Source: an uncultured Atopobium sp. (lineage in GTDB: Bacteria; Actinomycetota; Coriobacteriia; Coriobacteriales; Atopobiaceae). From it: 10,209 nt of DNA. Under the pieces are notes generated by a model, which was given only the letters and a program-made list of their open reading frames with translations, made no database searches and had not been told where the DNA came from. The position numbers were made by a program, and so were the translations under genes. Shown piece after piece: positions 6,180 through 10,209 of this stretch (the stretch's first letter is position 1; each line of letters begins with the position of its first letter). The stretch lies in NCBI GenBank assembly GCA_916720015.1, contig CAKAPZ010000028.1, positions 1-10,209 of the forward strand. The letters run 5' to 3'.

Positions 6180-6449
6180 TTATACAATCCAGAAATTTTT
6201 TCCGCCAGTGAGGTCAAATTCAACGGTCATACCCTTTATTGCAAAAAATGCCTCAATTTGCTCCTTTGTTTTCTCGAGCTCTTGACCGTCGATTTTCTCG
6301 CGCTCATCGGGTTTCTCGCTAGAGGGGAGTTCTATCCAGAGAGTTTGCTTACCACATGTGTCACGCAGGTGGATTTTGCTTAAAAGTCCCTGCTGAGCAA
6401 GTCTTTCATTAAGGTGAATGAGGTCAAAAAAGTTGACGATTTTTGGCAT
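6180..6449 (-). CDS. Small conserved protein resembling the RDAC family
   Basis: An 89-aa protein starting MPKIVNFFDLIHLNERLAQQ and containing 'KIHLRDTCGKQTLWIE' at about residues 26-41. The end, 'IEAFFAIKGMTVEFDLTGGK', leads into NFWIV. I recall similar small proteins of Coriobacteriia named for an 'RDAC' motif; here the motif reads RDTC. No function is known to me. It has no signal peptide or membrane helix, so it should be cytoplasmic. The conserved Cys, the Trp and the LRD segment would be the first residues to examine. The ATG at 6449 is chosen because the similarity begins there, but its ribosome binding site is weak (GAG 5 nt upstream). In-frame starts at 6485 (ATG) and 6497 (TTG) would add 12 or 16 residues and have no better site. 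It is divergent from the lipoprotein gene and lies upstream of the tRNA on the same strand. Confidence 0.7.
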   Translation of the reverse strand: MPKIVNFFDLIHLNERLAQQGLLSKIHLRDTCGKQTLWIELPSSEKPDEREKIDGQELEKTKEQIEAFFAIKGMTVEFDLTGGKNFWIV

Positions 6450-6499
6450 GCTAACTCGTTTCTCTAAACGCTCGCTCTTAAGCATACACGTTTGCAAAT

Positions 6500-6508
6500 T
6501 GGTACAAT
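6500..6508 (+). promoter_or_regulatory. Extended -10 promoter for the lipoprotein gene
   Basis: TGG-TACAAT is an extended -10 element with a good hexamer. A weak -35 (TTAAGC, 6478-6483) is 19 nt away. Transcription would start near 6515, leaving a leader of about 64 nt before the ATG at 6579. Confidence 0.5.
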
Positions 6509-6578
6509 AGATTGTCTAGCTTGAACTAGGTCAGCGGTCGTTGCTGCCTCCACTGAATAAACTATTCGAGGGGAAATT

Positions 6579-8402
6579 ATGGCCTTTACGAGAAAAGAAT
6601 TCTTGTCCCTTTCTGCTTTGGGAGCTGCGGGTACCTTGGCCGCATGTACACCGCAAGCAAGGACATCTGATGATACGAATCAGCCTGCATCTAACGTGGA
6701 CCTTGAAGAGTTCAAGTCACTCAAGCTGGACATGACCCAGTGGAGCTATGACGAGGATAACGACTGCTACTATCAGCTGGGCATTCAGTACTGCACTAAG
6801 CCTGCAAGCAAGTCGGTAAACACTCTCTCGGTTTTTGTTCCTGGAAAGTATCTCTCGGGAAAGAAGAATGGCTCTACGTACGAGTGCGAAGTGAGCGAGA
6901 AGGCCGTTGTAGGCAGCTTCACCGCAAGTACCGCGCCAATCGTCATGCCTATTAACACAGCAACGCTCGCCCCTCAGAGCGCTCCTACAAGTTACTCATA
7001 CGAAGGCCTTGCACCGTACCTTGAGGCTGGTTGTGTGTACGTATACGCAGGTTTCCGCGGCAGAAGTGCTGGTTACGATTCAACTACAGGCTCGGACGAG
7101 CTTTACGCAGGTGGATCGCCTTGGCCGGCAGTAGACCTCAAGGCTGCTATCAGGTACTTGCGCTACAACCATGAGCTGCTTCCTTGCAATACATCAAAGA
7201 TTTTTGTGTTTGGCTTTGCGGCCGGCGGTGGTCTCAGCGCAGTGCTAGGCACCTCGGGAGATTCTCCACTGTATACGCCATACCTTAAGGCGGTTGGCGC
7301 TGCTACACATAGCGAGAAGGGCGAGCAGCTTTCAGACTCTATTTACGGCAGCGCTTCATGGTGTCCTGCGACATCGTACGACCTTGCAGACGCAGCATAC
7401 GAATGGTCAGCTGGTCAGTATGCTGATGCAACAGACTCTCGTGCTGAAGGTGTTTGGACACAGCCTCTCTCGCAAGATCTTGCTGGCGCATACGCTTCAT
7501 TTGTCAACAACATGGATCTTCTCGACAGCAATGACAGCAAGGTCGGTCTTGATGAAACCAACTCTGGTGTCTATACCGCTGGATCATATGCAGATCTTCT
7601 GCTCAACGAGCTTAAGACCTCTGCAAATAACTTTGTTAAGGACAACGCATTCCCTTACACCTCTACGCCTCAGCGACTGGAAGAGCCTACGTTCCCAGGT
7701 GATCCAAATCTGGCAACAGTTCGTGGTACAGACAACGCAACTCCTGCCACTCAGCAGGTTCAATCTACTATTTACGATACTGCTGAGCACTACTTTGGCT
7801 CTCTGAACTCTGAGTCTATTTGGGTTGTATATAACCTTCGCCGTCAGAGCGTTGAGCTTGAGAACTTGAGGGGTTTCTCGCGCGCTCTGAGAGGTGCTTC
7901 ACTTCCTGTTGGAGCTTTTGATGCACCTGATAGAAGCACTCGTGCAAATCAGCTATTTGGCGTTGGTGAGCAAAGTACCTTGCATTTTGATGAGCAGACA
8001 GCTGATCTCATCAAAAAGAACCTTGATACGTATATGAAGCTTACTGATTGGAAGTCCAGCTACGCCAATGACTGGTCCTCTGATTTGAATAAGGCTGACA
8101 CGCTGGAGAATGACATTCCAACTCGTGTGGATATGTTTAATCCTCTGTACTTTACCAGCGCATCTTACAAAGGCTATCAGACAGCATCGGTTGCTCCTTA
8201 TTGGCGTATTAATGAGGGCGCTCAGAATACTGATACTTCAATTTGTACCTCGTTCAATTTGGGCTTGTCTCTAAAGCATTTCTCGGGCGTGAGCAGTGTT
8301 GATTACACGCTTGTTTGGGATAAGGGCCACGTTCTTGCTGAGAGAACAGGCAATGCAACCGCCAATCTGGTTTCTTGGATTGTCACATGCGCGTCTGCTT
8401 AA
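6579..8402 (+). CDS. Tannase-like alpha/beta-hydrolase-fold lipoprotein, catalytic Ser replaced
   Basis: A 607-aa lipoprotein. The signal peptide has TRKEFL (a twin-arginine-like RK pair), a hydrophobic core and the lipobox LAAC with lipidated C23, so the mature protein should be tethered outside the cytoplasmic membrane. The body resembles subtype-B tannase/esterase-like proteins of actinobacteria: AGFRGRSAGY at about 157-166, then 'AVDLKAAIRYLRYN' at 184-197. The nucleophile elbow is GFAAGGG at 212-218 and the C-terminal 'PYWRINEGAQNTDTS' is at 540-554. A conserved-looking His584 lies in WDKGHVL. In active relatives the elbow is GFSAGG and the acid lies in a 'GARDRDTS'-like segment. Here A214 replaces the Ser, and N550 stands where an Asp is usual. 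The protein may therefore be a binding protein or act by another mechanism. The ATG has GAGGGGA just upstream. It heads a probable two-gene operon with the cyclophilin 15 nt downstream. Confidence 0.8.
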   Translation: MAFTRKEFLSLSALGAAGTLAACTPQARTSDDTNQPASNVDLEEFKSLKLDMTQWSYDEDNDCYYQLGIQYCTKPASKSVNTLSVFVPGKYLSGKKNGSTYECEVSEKAVVGSFTASTAPIVMPINTATLAPQSAPTSYSYEGLAPYLEAGCVYVYAGFRGRSAGYDSTTGSDELYAGGSPWPAVDLKAAIRYLRYNHELLPCNTSKIFVFGFAAGGGLSAVLGTSGDSPLYTPYLKAVGAATHSEKGEQLSDSIYGSASWCPATSYDLADAAYEWSAGQYADATDSRAEGVWTQPLSQDLAGAYASFVNNMDLLDSNDSKVGLDETNSGVYTAGSYADLLLNELKTSANNFVKDNAFPYTSTPQRLEEPTFPGDPNLATVRGTDNATPATQQVQSTIYDTAEHYFGSLNSESIWVVYNLRRQSVELENLRGFSRALRGASLPVGAFDAPDRSTRANQLFGVGEQSTLHFDEQTADLIKKNLDTYMKLTDWKSSYANDWSSDLNKADTLENDIPTRVDMFNPLYFTSASYKGYQTASVAPYWRINEGAQNTDTSICTSFNLGLSLKHFSGVSSVDYTLVWDKGHVLAERTGNATANLVSWIVTCASA

Positions 8403-8403
8403 A

Positions 8404-8410
8404 GGGGAGG
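8404..8410 (+). promoter_or_regulatory. Ribosome binding site fixing a GTG start
   Basis: GGGGAGG lies 7 nt before the GTG at 8418 and begins directly after the stop of the lipoprotein gene. It supports the unusual start codon and coupled expression of the two genes. Confidence 0.75.
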
Positions 8411-8417
8411 TCATAGC

Positions 8418-9143
8418 GTGTTTCAAACAAAGAATCGTCGACTGTACGGTGTTATTGTTATCGTTGTGCTTGCGGTAGGAGCAATATTCTTCTCCCTTTT
8501 TAGAGGTGCTGATAAGTCTCAACCTCAAGGAAGTTCTCAAGCGCAATCGCAGCAATCGCAGTCACAGCAGACACAGCAGACGCAGTCTCAGGGCTCGCAA
8601 AATAAGGGCTACATTGATTCTGTAGCAGCGGATGATCCCTATGCAAAAGGTATCCATCACGTTCGCATTGTAGTGAAGGATTACGGTACTATCGAGGCAA
8701 CTCTTAACGCAAATGTTGCACCTATTACGGTCTCCAACTTTGCTCATCTTGCCGAATCAGGCTTCTATAACGGCCTTACGTTCCATCGTATTATTGACGG
8801 CTTTATGATTCAGGGCGGAGATCCTAAGGGCAACGGTTCTGGTGGGTCAGAGAACAAAATTAAGGGCGAGTTCACCAAAAATGGTGTCGAGAATAACATC
8901 TCGCATACACGTGGAACTATTTCCATGGCGCGTGCTCAAGATCCTAACTCGGCAAGCTCACAGTTCTTTATTATGCAGGCAGATAACTCAACTCTGAATG
9001 GAAACTATGCTGCATTTGGCACGGTAACAAGTGGAATGGATGTTGTTGACGCAATTTGTAAAGGCGTTAAACCCACCGATTCAAACGGAACAATTCCTGC
9101 TTCAGAGCAACCGGTTATTGAGTCCATCACAATGATTGATTAG
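8418..9143 (+). CDS. Membrane-anchored cyclophilin-type peptidyl-prolyl isomerase
   Basis: A 241-aa protein with a basic N-terminus (KNRR), one hydrophobic helix at about 10-28, a stalk of Gln and Ser at about 34-61, and a cyclophilin domain at about 80-240. Cyclophilin motifs are clear: TVSNFAHLAESGFYNGLTFH with the catalytic R124, then 'GFMIQGGDP' at 128-136, 'SSQFFIM' at 180-186 and 'AAFGTVTSGMDVVD' at 198-211. Cyclophilins catalyse cis-trans isomerisation of Xaa-Pro bonds and help proteins fold. With the N-terminal anchor this one should act outside the cytoplasmic membrane. No lipobox is seen, so the helix is probably an uncleaved anchor. The GTG start is supported by a strong ribosome binding site. 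The gene follows the lipoprotein gene by 15 nt, so both exported proteins are probably made together. The stalk is encoded by repetitive CAG/CAA and TCN codons. Confidence 0.93.
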   Translation: MFQTKNRRLYGVIVIVVLAVGAIFFSLFRGADKSQPQGSSQAQSQQSQSQQTQQTQSQGSQNKGYIDSVAADDPYAKGIHHVRIVVKDYGTIEATLNANVAPITVSNFAHLAESGFYNGLTFHRIIDGFMIQGGDPKGNGSGGSENKIKGEFTKNGVENNISHTRGTISMARAQDPNSASSQFFIMQADNSTLNGNYAAFGTVTSGMDVVDAICKGVKPTDSNGTIPASEQPVIESITMID

Positions 9144-9175
9144 ATTCCTTATATAAAATATTGTTATGTTATTTG

Positions 9176-9209
9176 ATGACCTGCAATGTTTTATAAAGTT
9201 GCAGGTCAT
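9176..9209 (+). terminator. Hairpin after the cyclophilin gene, possible terminator
   Basis: A perfect 11-bp inverted repeat (ATGACCTGCAA / TTGCAGGTCAT) with a 12-nt loop lies 32 nt after the cyclophilin stop. Neither strand shows a run of T after the stem, so it would be a weak or U-less terminator. It may instead be a regulatory site, because its right arm ends 21 nt before the -10 element of the carD-like gene. Confidence 0.5.
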
Positions 9210-9230
9210 TAGCGTATAACGAGCTTCTCA

Positions 9231-9239
9231 TGATATACT
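9231..9239 (+). promoter_or_regulatory. Extended -10 promoter of the CarD-like gene
   Basis: TGA-TATACT is an extended -10 with five of six consensus bases. No good -35 is present at 16-18 nt. The transcript would start near 9246, giving a leader of about 19 nt that just includes the AGGAG site. Confidence 0.6.
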
Positions 9240-9264
9240 ATTGTTATCCGAGAGGAGTGGTGTT

Positions 9265-9765
9265 ATGCGAGCTGTTGGCGAGTTTTGCGTTCACCCAGGT
9301 CAGGGCGTATGTCTTGTTGAAAATGTAGTTTCGGAGCCTACTCCGGCCTACGTTTTGTCTCCTATTGGGCAAAAACATCCTGTTCAGATTGTATTTCCTC
9401 TTGATCAAGAGTTCAGACTACGCGATCTTATGACGCGTGATGAGGCTACAAATCTTGTTGATATGTATCCTCAAATTGAACTCATTACCTTTCACATCCA
9501 CAACGCCTCTCTTGAAGAATCTCACTTTAGACATGCCATCAGAGAAGGTTCTTGTAAAGACTCCATTAGTATTGCTAAAACATTTAGAGCTCGTATTGAT
9601 AAGGCGCGTTCGCTCAACAAGAAACCACCTGTTTCTCACGAGAGAATCTTTAAGATGGCCAGTAATCGCGGTCTTTACGAGCTTATTACGGCACTTAATT
9701 GCACCGTTGACGAGATTCAAAAGGTGTTTAGTTCGCGCTATGGCGTAGAAATTGGAAAAGCGTAG
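9265..9765 (+). CDS. CarD-like transcription regulator
   Basis: A 166-aa protein. Residues about 1-60 match the CarD/TRCF RNA-polymerase-interaction fold: VGEFCVHPGQGVCLVENVV, a short loop, 'YVLSPIG', then 'VQIVFPLDQEFRLRDLMTRD'. This domain binds the RNA polymerase beta subunit and affects open-complex stability. The C-terminal part (about 75-166) is helical and would contact promoter DNA. It includes 'REGSCKDSISIAKTFRARI' and a distinctive KKPPVSHERIFKMAS segment. The protein contains no tryptophan, unlike classical CarD, where a Trp in this part wedges into the promoter bubble. It is therefore a divergent, probably lineage-specific member. The ATG at 9265 is chosen because AGGAG lies 7 nt before it; the in-frame TTG at 9241 lies before the predicted transcript start. 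Its targets cannot be read from sequence. Confidence 0.85.
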   Translation: MRAVGEFCVHPGQGVCLVENVVSEPTPAYVLSPIGQKHPVQIVFPLDQEFRLRDLMTRDEATNLVDMYPQIELITFHIHNASLEESHFRHAIREGSCKDSISIAKTFRARIDKARSLNKKPPVSHERIFKMASNRGLYELITALNCTVDEIQKVFSSRYGVEIGKA

Positions 9766-9767
9766 CT

Positions 9768-9773
9768 TATAAT
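9768..9773 (+). promoter_or_regulatory. Possible -10 box of the ACT-domain gene
   Basis: A perfect TATAAT in the 37-nt gap after the CarD-like gene would start transcription near 9780, about 23 nt before the ATG. No convincing -35 box or TG extension is seen, so the gene may equally be read from the CarD promoter. Confidence 0.4.
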
Positions 9774-9802
9774 TAAACCATCCGTTCAAGAGATGGGAAA
9801 AT

Positions 9803-10090
9803 ATGACTTCAGAAACATCCGCTAATCGCGCTGTTGTCACTGTTTTGGGCAGCGATGCTCCAGGAATTGTTGCAGCAATTTCTACCACTTTGGCTGAATC
9901 AAATGCAAATATCTTAGATATTGCACAGACTATTCTATCTGGTATTTTTACCATGACCATGCTGGTTGAACTTCAGGATGCCGAGTCTTTCTTGAGCCTC
10001 AAAGAGCGTCTTGATACCGTCTCAGAAAAGCTTGGTGTACAGGTTAACATGCAGCGTGAAGAGGTCTTCACGTTTATGTATCGTCCTTAA
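9803..10090 (+). CDS. ACT-domain protein, UPF0237 type
   Basis: A 95-aa protein made of a single ACT domain. It starts with RAVVTVLGSDAPGIVAAIST, where the 'D-x-PGIVA' loop is typical of ligand-binding ACT domains. Then come 'SNANILDIAQTILSGIFTMTM' less its last residue as helix and strand, and a second helix near residues 58-77. ACT domains bind small ligands, often amino acids, at a dimer interface. The closest pattern is the UPF0237 group, whose ligand is not established to my knowledge. The start has a weak site (GGGA, 4 nt before the ATG), and the first seven residues lie outside the fold. In many bacteria this gene precedes a UPF0210/PFL-type gene, but here a HAD gene follows after 12 nt. 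The shared operon suggests a linked role, which remains a guess. Confidence 0.88.
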   Translation: MTSETSANRAVVTVLGSDAPGIVAAISTTLAESNANILDIAQTILSGIFTMTMLVELQDAESFLSLKERLDTVSEKLGVQVNMQREEVFTFMYRP

Positions 10091-10102
10091 AGAGGTAGTG
10101 TT

Positions 10103-10209
10103 TTGTCAGAGCTTTCAACTGAAGAACTCATTGCTCAAAAGCAGTCTTGGCTCAATCAAGATGTATCAAATCTGAAAGTAGATATTGTCTTTTCCGATAT
10201 GGATGAGAC
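10103..10209 (+). CDS. HAD-superfamily hydrolase, start only
   Basis: The first 35 codons of a gene that continues past the window end. The frame starts at TTG with AGAGG 7 nt upstream, 12 nt after the ACT-domain gene, and reads MSELSTEELIAQKQSWLNQD, then a strand 'VDIVFSDMDET'. The DMDET segment at residues 32-36 fits HAD motif I (D-x-D-x-T). There the first Asp is the nucleophile that forms an aspartyl-phosphate and the second acts as acid/base. Most members are Mg-dependent phosphatases. The subfamily cannot be decided from this fragment. A GTG at 10098 is not in this frame. Co-transcription with the ACT-domain gene is likely from the spacing. Confidence 0.75.
   Translation, partial: MSELSTEELIAQKQSWLNQDVSNLKVDIVFSDMDE

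Noticed and set aside
7294..7806. A 170-codon plus-strand frame inside the lipoprotein gene
   Set aside because: The translation is rich in Leu, Ser and Thr without any motif and lies wholly within the lipoprotein gene in another frame. No ribosome binding site stands out.
9418..9960. A 180-codon open frame on the minus strand
   Set aside because: It lies opposite the CarD-like and ACT-domain genes, both of which have clear domains and ribosome binding sites. Its translation shows no domain and it is explained as an antisense shadow.
1..10209. Undescribed defence or mobile system in the window
   Set aside because: No nuclease, transposase, integrase, reverse transcriptase or phage-like gene is seen. 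The genes are envelope, pilus, regulatory and housekeeping genes in an ordinary chromosomal layout.

Overview
The window looks like chromosomal DNA of a Coriobacteriia actinobacterium, probably of the Atopobiaceae (Atopobium/Lancefieldella-like). This is inferred from four things: a Tad-pilus pseudopilin cluster of the coriobacterial style, a CarD-like protein of the type I associate with that class, a small protein resembling the family I recall as 'RDAC', and moderate-to-low GC with several extended -10 promoters. No database search was possible, so the taxonomy is inference.

Region 1 (1-3479) is the 3' end of a tight plus-strand operon for a Tad/Flp-type secretion or pilus system. It holds the end of a TadE-like pseudopilin gene, a large TadG-like membrane-anchored protein of about 685 aa, a second short TadE-like pseudopilin with the classical Gly|xxxxGlu processing motif, a DUF192 protein and a small CPxCG/CxxC zinc-ribbon protein. 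All these genes overlap or nearly touch (32 nt, ATGA, TTGA, and an unusually long 143-nt out-of-frame overlap). Region 2 (3480-5606) holds a DUF2207 membrane protein with a signal peptide, three further membrane segments and a glycine-rich tail, closed by a strong terminator.

Region 3 (5607-6179) holds a small XRE-type regulator that appears to be transcribed from a leaderless promoter. An 8+8 bp palindrome overlaps its -35 box, suggesting autoregulation. A 16-bp tandem duplication follows. Next come a minus-strand tRNA-Phe with its own promoter and terminator, and a small conserved-looking minus-strand gene.

Region 4 (6450-9143) is a probable two-gene plus-strand unit for exported proteins. 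The first is a lipoprotein with the alpha/beta-hydrolase architecture of tannase/feruloyl-esterase-like proteins, but its expected nucleophile serine is alanine (GFAAG). The second is a membrane-anchored cyclophilin-type prolyl isomerase on a Gln/Ser-rich stalk. Region 5 (9144-10209) holds a CarD-like transcription regulator, a UPF0237-type ACT-domain protein and the beginning of a HAD-superfamily gene that runs off the window.

No mobile element, CRISPR array or clearly new defence system is visible. The points most worth a second look are the apparent pseudo-esterase lipoprotein, the palindrome/leaderless promoter of the XRE gene, the DUF192/zinc-ribbon overlap and the metal-site-like cysteine cluster in the TadG-like protein.
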